Of a stretch of DNA of 35,461 bases, positions 14,117 through 22,340 are shown piece by piece. Position 1 is the stretch's first letter, and every line of letters begins with the position of its first letter. The notes beneath the pieces were generated by a model that saw only the letters and a list, made by a program, of their open reading frames with translations, did no database searches and was not told the DNA's origin. This stretch comes from Candidatus Kaiserbacteria bacterium CG10_big_fil_rev_8_21_14_0_10_56_12 (GTDB lineage Bacteria > Patescibacteriota > Minisyncoccia > Phycocordibacterales > Phycocordibacteraceae). Both the position numbers and the translations under genes were made by a program. Where the stretch lies: contig PFBL01000005.1 in NCBI GenBank assembly GCA_002773355.1, positions 1 to 35,461 of the forward strand, given 5' to 3'.

Positions 14117-14277
14117 TACAATGCCGCCTACATGCCCCTTAGAGCGACGGTTGCCCTTCGTCTGAGCATTCCACCGGGCCTACCCCTCCCCGGCCCGTGT
14201 GCGGGGTAGAACAAGCATAGCCACTTTCAGGCATTTTGCGGTAGGGGACTGCCGCCACTTCCCTTTTGTCTTTTTTT
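14117..14277 (+). ncRNA. Candidate small RNA or leader-peptide transcript
   Basis: TACAAT at 14117-14122 looks like a -10. Nine bases later an ATG (14132) opens a 25-codon ORF ending at 14209, rich in Pro and Leu. Downstream are two mutually exclusive hairpins. One is GCGGTAG/CTGCCGC (14238-14255). The other is AGGGGA/TTCCCT (14243-14264), which is followed by a run of seven T (14271-14277). This is attenuator-like, but no same-strand gene follows within kilobases. It could equally be a small RNA of about 150 nt with its own terminator. No known family is recognised. Confidence 0.35.
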
Positions 14278-14283
14278 AATATT

Positions 14284-14451
14284 CTAGTGCAAGAAGATTC
14301 CGAGGAGCCAGTGCCAGACCTGTAGCGCGAGATGGTACACGTAGCCAAAATTTTCTTGCCCTGCGGGAGAGCTAATAATCGCCTGGAGCGATATGCCAAA
14401 GAATGAGAGCGCGAGCAGGAGCACGAGCGCCCAGAATAGTAGCCGCAACAT
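14284..14451 (-). CDS. Small membrane protein, 55 aa
   Basis: This short gene was found by reading the minus strand. It begins MLRLLFWALVLLLALSFFG and continues ISLQAIISSPAGQENFGYV, with a second hydrophobic segment near the C-terminus (WHWLLGIFLH). There are two probable membrane helices (about 2-22 and 37-54) around a conserved-looking polar loop. A -10 box TATACT ends eight bases before the ATG, as for established genes nearby. Small proteins of this style occur in Parcubacteria, from general familiarity rather than a search. Function unknown. It overlaps no other gene and lies just downstream of the M23 peptidase gene. Confidence 0.7.
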   Translation of the reverse strand: MLRLLFWALVLLLALSFFGISLQAIISSPAGQENFGYVYHLALQVWHWLLGIFLH

Positions 14452-14459
14452 ACTCAGTA

Positions 14460-14465
14460 AGTATA
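14460..14465 (-). promoter_or_regulatory. -10 box of the 55-aa gene
   Basis: Minus strand TATACT, eight bases before the ATG at 14451. Confidence 0.5.
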
Positions 14466-14495
14466 CACTCCCCTACACCAATCGAATCAACAGCA

Positions 14496-15836
14496 TTACA
14501 AATACGAGAGTGGGTTCAGGTAGGCCGTGAGCGTTGCGACCGGCATGGTCGCGTTGGCACAGGGGGTGGTCGCGCCTCGGTACTGCTTCAGTGTCATGAT
14601 CTCGGTGCCTTCAGTCGCATACACGCCGAAATGGAGGTGCGGGCCAGTCGCATACCCGGTCATGCCAGAGAGCCCGATAATCTGGCCGGTGGTCACCTGC
14701 TGACCCCTTGATACATCAATGGTCGAGAGGTGTGCATAGAGTGTGTTCAGACCGTTATAGTGCTTAATCATCACCCATTTGCCGAACGAGTAACAGCCGC
14801 GCACCAGGTCGGTGTTGCCCGTGCCGAGGACAGCGCCGGACAAGGCCGCGTGCAGTGGTGTTCCAATAGGCGCGCCCATATCGATCGCGTTATGTCCGTG
14901 TCCGTTATAGACCTGCGCGTTCGCGGTCGAGAACGGCGTGTTGCCAAAGTACTGCGTAATACAGAAGTTATTGCCAAAGACTTTACTCCGCGTCGCACAA
15001 TTATTCATAAACGCTACAGAGAACGGCCAGGAGAGCACGCCTGACCCCACCTTTGGCAACGAGCCCGGATGCACGATGAGGTTGAGCTGGCTCTGCAGAT
15101 TCACCAGCTCTTGCTCGAACGACTTCTCTGCCGCCTTTTTCTGGGCGATCAGGTTTTGATAATTTGACTCCTTGTTCTTCGTCTGCGAGAGCAACTCTGC
15201 CTGGGTTGCCTTGGTCGCGTCTACCGACCGCTTCTGGAGTGCAAGATCATTTTCAAGCGCGACTAGCTTTGCTTTCTCGGCGTTGACTTTGTCGCGATTC
15301 GTCGAGAGCACGATGCGTGCAGATTGCAAGTCGGCGATGTTGCCCTTGAGTGCTCGATTAAACTGCGCGACCTCGTCGGCCGCCTTCCAGGCGTCGCTGA
15401 ACGAGCGTGTCGAGAAGAGTTGTTCAAGGAGCGATGCCTGCTCGCCTTGGTCGACGCTTCGCAGAGCCTTGGCAATGGCGTCCTGGTCACCCTTTATCGC
15501 TTCCTCTTTGTCGCCGATAGAGGCCGAGAGTTGCGCGATTTGCTTATTGGCCCACGCTATGTTGTTCTTGGTTACCGCAATCTTTGACGCGAGCTGCTTC
15601 TGCGAGAGCGCCAGCTCGTTGATCGTAGACTGGAGCGTACTCTTTTGTGCACCGAGCGCATCGAGCTGTTTCTGGTAGGCGGCAATGTCTGCCTCAAGAG
15701 AGGCGATCTGGCTATTATGTGCGTTGATCTGCGCCTGGATGTCTGCCGCCGCGTCTGCAGAGGCGTGCATCGGTATGAGCGCCGTTCCTGCAATGGCGAA
15801 CATGAGAGCAATGTGCGGAAGACGTCGCCAAAACAT
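14496..15836 (-). CDS. M23 (LytM-type) peptidoglycan hydrolase or EnvC-like activator
   Basis: This 446-aa exported protein has an N-terminal signal peptide (about 1-28, ending near HASADAA). A long coiled coil (about 30-265) and a C-terminal LytM domain follow. Zinc-site motifs are GHNAIDMGAPIGTPLHA (H and D) and GPHLHFGV (HxH), so it is probably catalytically competent rather than a degenerate EnvC. Two Cys pairs in the catalytic region suggest disulfides outside the cell. It likely cuts or regulates cutting of peptide cross-links during division. Its ATG shares an A with the gltX stop (TAATG), tying it to the murG-gltX transcript. Confidence 0.93.
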   Translation of the reverse strand: MFWRRLPHIALMFAIAGTALIPMHASADAAADIQAQINAHNSQIASLEADIAAYQKQLDALGAQKSTLQSTINELALSQKQLASKIAVTKNNIAWANKQIAQLSASIGDKEEAIKGDQDAIAKALRSVDQGEQASLLEQLFSTRSFSDAWKAADEVAQFNRALKGNIADLQSARIVLSTNRDKVNAEKAKLVALENDLALQKRSVDATKATQAELLSQTKNKESNYQNLIAQKKAAEKSFEQELVNLQSQLNLIVHPGSLPKVGSGVLSWPFSVAFMNNCATRSKVFGNNFCITQYFGNTPFSTANAQVYNGHGHNAIDMGAPIGTPLHAALSGAVLGTGNTDLVRGCYSFGKWVMIKHYNGLNTLYAHLSTIDVSRGQQVTTGQIIGLSGMTGYATGPHLHFGVYATEGTEIMTLKQYRGATTPCANATMPVATLTAYLNPLSYL

Positions 15837-17170
15837 TACTCCAGTATAGCAATCGCTTTCTCTATGCGAGCAGTCGACTCCGGTGCGCCCAGTATCGAGA
15901 TGAGAGTAAATGGGTCAGGCGAGCGTTCTTGCCCCGAGAGCGCGTAGCGCAGTGGCCAGAGAACGCCGCCTCGGCCCCCCTTCCCTTTCGCCTCTTCAGC
16001 ATCAGCGAGCGGCATGAGCGTGTCCTTGACCACCTCGGCAGAAACGTCTCCTGGGAGCCTGCGCAGGGGCTCTAGGAGGCCTTGTAGGGCCGATTTGGTG
16101 AGTCCTGGCCGATCTGCTGGCTCCTTGCGCACGAGCACTTCCCTCTCTATCTCTGGGGCCGCAAACAGGCATGCAAGCTCGCCAGCGAGCATCTCACGTA
16201 CCTCACTAAAGGTATGCGCGCGATCCTTCAAGAGTGGGACTGCCTCGCGCAATTTTGATTCGTCGGCGGCAACGAGCTCACCGCGCGCCACAAATGCTTC
16301 GTCGGAAAGCGCCCGCATCCAGTGCTGATTAATGGAGAAGAGTTTTGTCTCATCAAAAATGGCACCACCTTTTTGTACCCGGGAGAGATCAAACATCCTG
16401 ATAAGCTCTTCGCGCGTAAGATATTCTCGATCGTCGCCTGGATGCCAGCCAAGTGAGGCGAGGTAATCAAGCATCGCTTCTGCGAGGACGCCTTGATCTC
16501 GATATTCGGTGAGTGCCTTCGCGCCCTTGCGCTTTGATAGTTTCGATCGGTCGCTCCCCAGAATGAGGGGGAGGTGTGCATACACCGGCACCGCGTAGCC
16601 AAGCGCTTGCTGAAGCAGTATCTGCCGCGGAGTGTTAGAGATATGGTCCTCTCCTCGTATGACATGCGTCACCCCCGCATCGCCGTCGTCCACAATCACC
16701 GCAAGATGAAAGAGTGGGTCATCGACGGCTCGCGCGATGACAAAATCCTCGTGCTCGGTGGTGTCGAAGGTAATGTCACCACGTATCTCGTCGTGGAAGC
16801 TTACGGTGGTACCTGAGTTGCGAAATCTCACTACGTCAACCATCTGGTTCGAATCGTCCTTTTTCGCCTCATGCGACACATATGCGGCGCCGCTTTCAAT
16901 GAGCTTCGCGAGAATTTCTTTGTGTCGCTCAACACGGTCACTTGAGCGCGCTATCTCGGTATCAGATCGCACATCGAGCCACGCCAGGGTCTCCATGATG
17001 TTTTGTTCGTACTCGGGCTTTGAGCGGGCTCGGTCTGTGTCTTCAATGCGTACCAAGAACGTTCCTGCATGTTGCTTTGCAAACAGATAGGCGAACACTG
17101 CCGTACGATAATTGCCTGCGTGTAAAAAACCCGTTGGCGATGGTGCGAACCGTGTGACGACCTTACTCAT
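15836..17170 (-). CDS. gltX: Glutamyl-tRNA synthetase
   Basis: This class I synthetase of 444 aa starts at MSKVVTRFAPSPTG. The HIGH-type motif is GFLHAGNYRTA, and the catalytic core has RIEDTDRAR and GEDHISNTPRQ. The KMSKS-type motif is SKLSKRKGA, and a helical anticodon-binding domain follows. The start at 17170 overlaps the end of murG by 8 nt; an ATG two codons upstream is an alternative. In lineages without GlnRS this enzyme also charges tRNA-Gln for later amidation by GatCAB, which fits the amidotransferase style suggested by the AspRS here. That is inference. Position between murG and an M23 hydrolase links translation and envelope genes in one transcript. Confidence 0.95.
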   Translation of the reverse strand: MSKVVTRFAPSPTGFLHAGNYRTAVFAYLFAKQHAGTFLVRIEDTDRARSKPEYEQNIMETLAWLDVRSDTEIARSSDRVERHKEILAKLIESGAAYVSHEAKKDDSNQMVDVVRFRNSGTTVSFHDEIRGDITFDTTEHEDFVIARAVDDPLFHLAVIVDDGDAGVTHVIRGEDHISNTPRQILLQQALGYAVPVYAHLPLILGSDRSKLSKRKGAKALTEYRDQGVLAEAMLDYLASLGWHPGDDREYLTREELIRMFDLSRVQKGGAIFDETKLFSINQHWMRALSDEAFVARGELVAADESKLREAVPLLKDRAHTFSEVREMLAGELACLFAAPEIEREVLVRKEPADRPGLTKSALQGLLEPLRRLPGDVSAEVVKDTLMPLADAEEAKGKGGRGGVLWPLRYALSGQERSPDPFTLISILGAPESTARIEKAIAILE

Positions 17171-18305
17171 ATTCATGACCGAGGGCAATAGCCAAAATAC
17201 TGCTCGCGAGAATCTTCGCCGCATCCGGGTCGGTGAAGCGCGCGGCGGCGGCGCTCATACGCGCAGTCGCGGCCTTGTCCTTGATGATGCGCTCCGTCTC
17301 AGACGCGAGGAGGTGCGGCGTCAGGTTCCCCTCCTCTATCACGACCGCGGCGCCGGTCCGCGCATAGGCATAGGCGTTGCCGTGCTGGTCGTGACTCACG
17401 GCCTCGGGAATCGGGATCAATATAGACGGCTTTTTCCATACCGAGATCTCGGCAATAGTCCCCGTGCCCGCGCGAGAGATAACCAGATCAGCAATGCCCG
17501 CCGCCCTCTGGAGCGAGAGTTGCGATAAGAATCCAAACGGGTGATAGCGCGATGCGTGCGGATTCTTGTCGAGGATCACCTGTGCGATCGCTTGAGAACT
17601 CTCTAGGTGCGCTTCGCCAGTCTGATGGATCACATTCGCAAACGCCACGAGGGACGGCAGTGCCGAGATCACGGTCTCGTTAATCTTTTGCGATCCTTGC
17701 GAACCACCGGTGATGTATACCGTCGGTATACCCGACTCAAGCTTCAGATACTCTCGCGCGCCCTCTGGCTCAACGTGCAACAGGGCCTTGCGTACGGGCG
17801 TACCGGTCCGTGCAATACGCCCTTGCGCCTTCTTAGAGAAGTACGCGGCCGCGTTCTCGTACGACAGTGCAATCTTCACCGCGAACCGCGACGCGTACAG
17901 GCTTGCGCGGCCGGGCTTGGAGTCAGACTCGTGCACGACGACCGGTATGCGTAAGATTCGCGAGGCAATGAGTGTTGGCATGCTCCCGTATCCACCCTTA
18001 CTCACCACCACGTCTGGATAAAGACGAAAGAGTGTCACGAGCGCACTCACGGTGCCCGCGAGCGTCACGAACGTGTCGCTCACGTTGCGAAGCGAGAAAT
18101 ACCGACGCCACTTCCCTGCCCTGATCCGTATAAAGGTGATACCGTTCTCGAAGAGCGCCTCTTGATCATAGGGGTCGGGCGCCAGGAAATATAATTGTGG
18201 CTCGATAAGCCGCCGTTCTTGTACGAGTGTGTTCATCGCCTCGGCGATGGCGATGATGGGATAGAAGTGCCCCCCTGTTCCTCCGCCGGTAAATACGATC
18301 TTCAT
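17163..18305 (-). CDS. murG: UDP-GlcNAc:lipid I N-acetylglucosaminyltransferase MurG
   Basis: This 380-aa GT28-family enzyme adds GlcNAc to lipid I to make lipid II on the inner membrane face. The N-terminal glycine loop is FTGGGTGGHFYP. The acceptor-side motif is VVSKGGYGSMPTLIAS. The donor-domain loop is YITGGSQGSQKIN, and the UDP-binding region is ISRAGTGTIAEI and IPIPEAVSHDQHGNA. Length and motifs are normal. An extended -10 (TGaTATTCT) ends seven bases before the ATG, so murG likely leads its own leaderless operon murG-gltX-M23. Confidence 0.96.
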   Translation of the reverse strand: MKIVFTGGGTGGHFYPIIAIAEAMNTLVQERRLIEPQLYFLAPDPYDQEALFENGITFIRIRAGKWRRYFSLRNVSDTFVTLAGTVSALVTLFRLYPDVVVSKGGYGSMPTLIASRILRIPVVVHESDSKPGRASLYASRFAVKIALSYENAAAYFSKKAQGRIARTGTPVRKALLHVEPEGAREYLKLESGIPTVYITGGSQGSQKINETVISALPSLVAFANVIHQTGEAHLESSQAIAQVILDKNPHASRYHPFGFLSQLSLQRAAGIADLVISRAGTGTIAEISVWKKPSILIPIPEAVSHDQHGNAYAYARTGAAVVIEEGNLTPHLLASETERIIKDKAATARMSAAAARFTDPDAAKILASSILAIALGHEYE

Positions 18306-18312
18306 GTCCGTA

Positions 18313-18321
18313 AGAATATCA
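18313..18321 (-). promoter_or_regulatory. Extended -10 of murG
   Basis: Minus strand TGaTATTCT, seven bases before the murG ATG, the same nonamer as at trpS. Confidence 0.65.
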
Positions 18322-18332
18322 GAGAACCCACG

Positions 18333-19430
18333 CTAGGTCTTTTTATGCCGCGCCACATTGAGCACGATGCCGCACATAAGGAGTGCTGCCATGAGCGCCG
18401 TCCCCCCATGTGAGACGAAGGGTAAGGGCAACCCCGTGAGCGGGATGATACCAAGCATGGCCGATACATTGATAAAGACCTGCAACATAATGAGCGAGGA
18501 GAACCCGAGCGCCACAAGCCCGCCAAAGAGGTCGCGCGACCCGCTCGCGATCACGATCCCGCGCGCCGCGAGCGCCGTAAGTAAGAGCAAGAGGAGCGTG
18601 GCGCCAATAAATCCGGTCTCCTCTGCAAAGACGGCGAAGACGGAGTCGCCGTCCGGCTCTGGCAGATAATTAAACTTCTCGACGCTCTGCCCAAATCCGC
18701 GCCCCAAGAGGCCGCCCGACCCTATCGCGATCATCGACTGCTGGATTTGATAGCCACTGCCGAGAGAGTTCTCTGTCGGATCGATGAACGTCTTAATGCG
18801 CTCGAGCACATAAGGGCGCACCGCGGCCACGAGCGCAAGTGCCACGACGACGCCGAGAATAAGTATGCCGAAATCGCGCAACGGCGCTCCCGCGGCAAAA
18901 TACATCACCGCTCCCGTTGCCAGAATGAGGAGTGTGGTCGACGTGTTCGGCTGAGCGAGGAGGAGCGCCGCAGGTACTGCGAGAAAGGCCGAGAACGGAA
19001 GGATACCTTTCTTTATATTGCGCAACTCGCGTGCGCGCGGCGCGAGCCACCATGCGAGAACGAGCACTATCCCGATTTTAAGAAACTCAGCAGGCTGAAG
19101 CGTGGTAAAGCCGAGATTTATCCAGCGCGTCGCGCCGCCCGAGTGAAAGCCGGTGCCCGGTACAAAGACGAGCGCCGTGAGGGCGAGCGTGCCGAGATAT
19201 ACGTAGGGAGCGGCCGTCTTAAACCACGCGAGCGGTACCGCACGTGCAAGAAACAGAGCGGCAAACCCGAGGCCGAGCCCGAGGCCAGCCTGCACGAAAA
19301 TATCCCGTGACACCGAGCTGCTCTCGCGTGCGAGTAACCCGAGCGCCGCAGAAGAAAAGATGGCGAGTCCCGCAAGTGCGGTTGCCAGGACAAGAAAAAA
19401 GAAAACGCGGTCGCCTGAGGCGTTCCTCAT
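18333..19430 (-). CDS. ftsW: Lipid II glycosyltransferase FtsW
   Basis: This 365-aa SEDS-family protein has about ten membrane helices. Family signatures are FHSGGATRWINLGFTTLQPAEF (catalytic loop region), LAQPNTSTT and GYQIQQSMIAIGSGGLLGRG. Later come YLPEPDGDSVFAVFAEETGF and GLPLPFVSHGGTA. It polymerises lipid II with a partner class B PBP at the septum. FtsW is preferred over RodA because of its place between mraY and murG. The start is the ATG overlapping the mraY stop as ATGA; a longer ORF start inside mraY has no support. Confidence 0.95.
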   Translation of the reverse strand: MRNASGDRVFFFLVLATALAGLAIFSSAALGLLARESSSVSRDIFVQAGLGLGLGFAALFLARAVPLAWFKTAAPYVYLGTLALTALVFVPGTGFHSGGATRWINLGFTTLQPAEFLKIGIVLVLAWWLAPRARELRNIKKGILPFSAFLAVPAALLLAQPNTSTTLLILATGAVMYFAAGAPLRDFGILILGVVVALALVAAVRPYVLERIKTFIDPTENSLGSGYQIQQSMIAIGSGGLLGRGFGQSVEKFNYLPEPDGDSVFAVFAEETGFIGATLLLLLLTALAARGIVIASGSRDLFGGLVALGFSSLIMLQVFINVSAMLGIIPLTGLPLPFVSHGGTALMAALLMCGIVLNVARHKKT

Positions 19431-20503
19431 TTTAGAAGTGCAACGGTCATGCCGGCAATAGCAGAGACGACCGAGATAATCCAGTAGCGCATCGTGACTT
19501 TGTAGGGTGGCCACCCAATGGCTTCAAAGTGGTGGTGCAGAGGCGCGATACGTAACAGCTTCTTGCCTCGGAAACGTTTTGAGAGCACCTGGGCAATATT
19601 CGACAGGACGGTCACCACAAGCGGGAACGCGATAATTGGTAGAGCCGCCACGCCGTATCCCCCACCGAGGGTGTCTGTCATAAACGCAACGACGGCGAGC
19701 GTCATGGTGAGGCCCATCGTGCCGGTCTCGGTCATCCAAAACCGTGCTGGCGGAACATTGAACCAGAGAAAGGCCAAGATACCCCCCGCGAGTGCCGCAC
19801 AAAACGCGGCCAGGTCGACCTGATTCTGGAAGTAGGCGATACCTGCATACGCGGTGAACGCGGCACCGAACACGCCGCCCGAGAGTCCGTCGATGCCGTC
19901 GATAACACCACCGGCATATAGCCCAATCGATATGAGCATAAACAGCGGTACGATAAACATACCGAGCATGAGAGAACCGTCGGCCGGGATACCGACCGCA
20001 CTCACATCGAGCTTCGCATAAAACCACGAGCCAATGAACAACGATACCAGCGAGACGAAGAGAAGCCGCACGCGAATTGACACCCCCCGCTCGCCTGAAG
20101 GGCGTATGTCATACAGGTCATTCACAAACCCCATAAGCGCGCCTGCAAGTAGTGTGAAGAGTGGAATCCACGTCTGGCTACGACTCAAGAAATCGAGTTT
20201 CTCGAAGAGCGGAATTGGCACCAGTCGTGCGAGCACCCACAGAGCGAACGTCACAAACGCCACGCTAAACCAAATGAGGATGCCGCCCATACGCGGCGTT
20301 GAGGTCTCGGTACCGGTGTGTATGGTTGACCGCAGTTTTTCAAATTCGACAGCGCGCGTCCCGTCGAGCGCCGTCTTGCCCTCAGACTTCTTCCATACGC
20401 GAAAGGCGTACAGATAGTGTGTGAGTATCGGTGCGAACAGAATCCCAATGATGAAAGCTGAGGTTGCGGGAATGAATACCTTGCTGATACTACTAATAAT
20501 CAT
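19427..20503 (-). CDS. mraY: Phospho-MurNAc-pentapeptide transferase MraY, with an Asp-to-Asn change
   Basis: This 358-aa polytopic enzyme transfers phospho-MurNAc-pentapeptide to undecaprenyl phosphate, giving lipid I. Family marks are TSTPRMGGILI, the cytoplasmic loop IDGIDGLSGG, and PLHHHFEAIGWPPYKVTMRYW with the HHH motif. The conserved Asp-Asp pair at the end of the second cytoplasmic region reads GFVNDLYDI, so the first Asp is Asn. This pair is implicated in Mg2+ binding or catalysis. The flanking sequence is intact, so the enzyme may be a divergent active form. Both ends use ATGA overlaps with dac and ftsW. Confidence 0.92.
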   Translation of the reverse strand: MIISSISKVFIPATSAFIIGILFAPILTHYLYAFRVWKKSEGKTALDGTRAVEFEKLRSTIHTGTETSTPRMGGILIWFSVAFVTFALWVLARLVPIPLFEKLDFLSRSQTWIPLFTLLAGALMGFVNDLYDIRPSGERGVSIRVRLLFVSLVSLFIGSWFYAKLDVSAVGIPADGSLMLGMFIVPLFMLISIGLYAGGVIDGIDGLSGGVFGAAFTAYAGIAYFQNQVDLAAFCAALAGGILAFLWFNVPPARFWMTETGTMGLTMTLAVVAFMTDTLGGGYGVAALPIIAFPLVVTVLSNIAQVLSKRFRGKKLLRIAPLHHHFEAIGWPPYKVTMRYWIISVVSAIAGMTVALLK

Positions 20504-21459
20504 AGCGAGGCGACTCCAGCAAAATGCGCGAGGGTCGCCGCCACAAGTGCCATCCCATCAGTAAAACGCTCCTCGATAGACGAGCCGAGCACGACCACTG
20601 CAACTGGGTGATTAATACCCACGTCAAATACGAGTGCGAGATTGCCGCCCGCTAAGTCGGTATAGCCCGTCTTTGATAACAGCAGGTGTGGTATGGTCCC
20701 CACCATAGGATCAGTGTTGGTCACTGTGAGGGGTGTCCCTCCTCTCGATACCGCCGAGGCCGAGGCGTGCGTGGTAGCGAGTGCGATAGCGGGCGCTCGA
20801 TCCACGAGCGCTCCCGCGAGCCTCGCCATGTCACGTGCAGAACCGTACCCGCCAGAGACGGTGGTGCTCACATCAAGCCCGTTGCCGTTGACGGCGTACG
20901 TCTGGAAGAGGTGGAGGTCCGCGGCCGTCTGCGAGAGCAGCTCCGTCTCACTGCGGCTGCTCTTAGCGGCTGCAGCTTCGATGATAGCCACCGCTCCGTC
21001 ATTGAGCGATGCGGTCAGCGTGAGGCGCGCGAGATCGTTGAGTGCAACTACTTGTCCTGCTCTAAAAAGATGGGGGGCCTCGGCCTGTACCGCCGTCGCT
21101 GAGATCGTCACCGGTGTCTGTGGTGCAAGCTCAGTGAGTGCCGCGTACACCGCGAGCAGTTTGGTAAGGGATGCGAGCGGCAGTTGGGCATCGGCGTTTT
21201 TTGAATAGAGTGGCGCGCCCGTCGCAAGGTCGAACACAATCGCGGCCGTCGCCGCGATCGGCACATTGGCAAATGCGTTAGGTGCCGGCGCTGCCGCAAC
21301 GGCCGCAACCGCAGGCGGTGAGACAGACGCAGGGCGCAAGGGCAACAACAAAAATAGCGCAAGGACGGCAGACGCAGACACAAGCGCGATACCGAAATCC
21401 TTCATAACTTGTTTTTCGAGCATCGCCTGCTGTGCTTTAGAAATATCCATAGGCCTCAT
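20500..21459 (-). CDS. D-alanyl-D-alanine carboxypeptidase (S11 family)
   Basis: This 319-aa penicillin-binding protein has one N-terminal membrane helix (about 22-42) and an Ala/Pro-rich linker. The peptidase domain has the active-site serine in LASLTKLL (SxxK), SLNDGA (SxN), and LLSKTGYTD (KTG). It would trim the terminal D-Ala from pentapeptides outside the membrane. It lacks the usual C-terminal amphipathic anchor of DacA, being anchored at the N-terminus instead. Its ATG overlaps the scpB stop and its TGA overlaps the mraY start. Confidence 0.93.
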   Translation of the reverse strand: MRPMDISKAQQAMLEKQVMKDFGIALVSASAVLALFLLLPLRPASVSPPAVAAVAAAPAPNAFANVPIAATAAIVFDLATGAPLYSKNADAQLPLASLTKLLAVYAALTELAPQTPVTISATAVQAEAPHLFRAGQVVALNDLARLTLTASLNDGAVAIIEAAAAKSSRSETELLSQTAADLHLFQTYAVNGNGLDVSTTVSGGYGSARDMARLAGALVDRAPAIALATTHASASAVSRGGTPLTVTNTDPMVGTIPHLLLSKTGYTDLAGGNLALVFDVGINHPVAVVVLGSSIEERFTDGMALVAATLAHFAGVASL

Positions 21460-21995
21460 CCTGCAAGTTCCGCTCGCAGTGCCTCCTTTGCGTCGAGGGC
21501 CAGTTCGTCATACCGAGGAAGGTCTTCCGGTCGAGCGAGGCCGAGGTGAGCGAGTGCCTCGGTCGTGAGCGTATAGCGTATCCGGCGCTTGTCCGCCTCG
21601 TCCTCCCTACCCTCGATGAGGCCACGTAGGAGTAGGGTCCGCATCGATGCAGAAGAGTTTACCCCGCGCACCCAGTCGACATCACTACGCGTAGCAGATT
21701 TTCGGTACGCAATCACAGCCAATGTTTCAAGGCTGGCCTTGCCAAGGTCCCGCGCAAGCTCACTCTCGCGCAGTTTTTTTATCGTTGCGGCGGCTTCAGC
21801 TGCGGTCCTGAGCTCCACATACTCACCTGCCTGCACTAGGGTGAGGCCTCGGCCAGTGAGCGACTCGGCGAGCACGGTTAGCGCACCATCGATTTCTGCA
21901 CGCGAGACCGATAGGAGTGTGGCAAGCGCGCCCTTCTCCATGCGATCTCCAGAGGCAAAAAGGGTCGCTTCAATAAGCGCAGATAAACTAAGCAT
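21456..21995 (-). CDS. scpB: Segregation and condensation protein B
   Basis: This 179-aa ScpB forms the winged-helix kite subunit of the SMC-ScpAB condensin. Recognised segments are LSALIEATLFASGDRMEKGAL, then ETLAVIAYRKSATRSDVDWV and RGVNSSASMRTLLLRGLI. The ATG at 21995 is preferred over longer starts because TACAAT ends seven bases upstream. The GGGAGGA between box and ATG is too close to the ATG to act as a normal Shine-Dalgarno. It leads the coupled scpB-dac-mraY-ftsW series. scpA lies about 340 bp upstream in the same direction rather than adjacent. Confidence 0.94.
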   Translation of the reverse strand: MLSLSALIEATLFASGDRMEKGALATLLSVSRAEIDGALTVLAESLTGRGLTLVQAGEYVELRTAAEAAATIKKLRESELARDLGKASLETLAVIAYRKSATRSDVDWVRGVNSSASMRTLLLRGLIEGREDEADKRRIRYTLTTEALAHLGLARPEDLPRYDELALDAKEALRAELAG

Positions 21996-22002
21996 TCCTC
22001 CC

Positions 22003-22008
22003 ATTGTA
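22003..22008 (-). promoter_or_regulatory. -10 box of scpB
   Basis: Minus strand TACAAT, seven bases before the scpB ATG; drives the scpB-dac-mraY-ftsW operon. Confidence 0.6.
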
Positions 22009-22340
22009 GCGCACTGCTCAAGTCGAGCAATCATCTCTCTGGGGACGCAAAACGCCCCACTGAGGATGTGTTGCGTCAAACAACTGAAAGCGGATTTGGC
22101 TAGTGTGTCGTCATATACACGTTACCGGTTTGGAGTGTGCCAGCGCTCGGCGTAAAGACGTATTGCATCTGTGAACTACCCACGCCGTACTTAAGGGCGG
22201 TTATGCGCATACCGATATATCCCGGTTTTGCCGCAACCGCTCTACGTGAGTACGCTTCGCAACGTGTCCGAGCTCTTGAGCGGACCGCCCGCCTGTCTCA
22301 CACTGATCGCGCCGAATCTCTACCGAAACGGTAGTAACCT
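22009..22340. other. Gap between scpA and scpB with an orphan open frame
   Basis: On the minus strand one frame is open from 22297 to the TAG at 22100. It includes an ATG at 22210 that would give a 36-aa peptide beginning MRITALKYGVGSSQMQYVF. Composition looks coding, but there is no promoter box or Shine-Dalgarno. It may be a decayed gene end. Just after scpA a hairpin CTACCG-TTT-CGGTAG (22319-22333) could end the scpA transcript, although no U-run follows. Confidence 0.3.
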
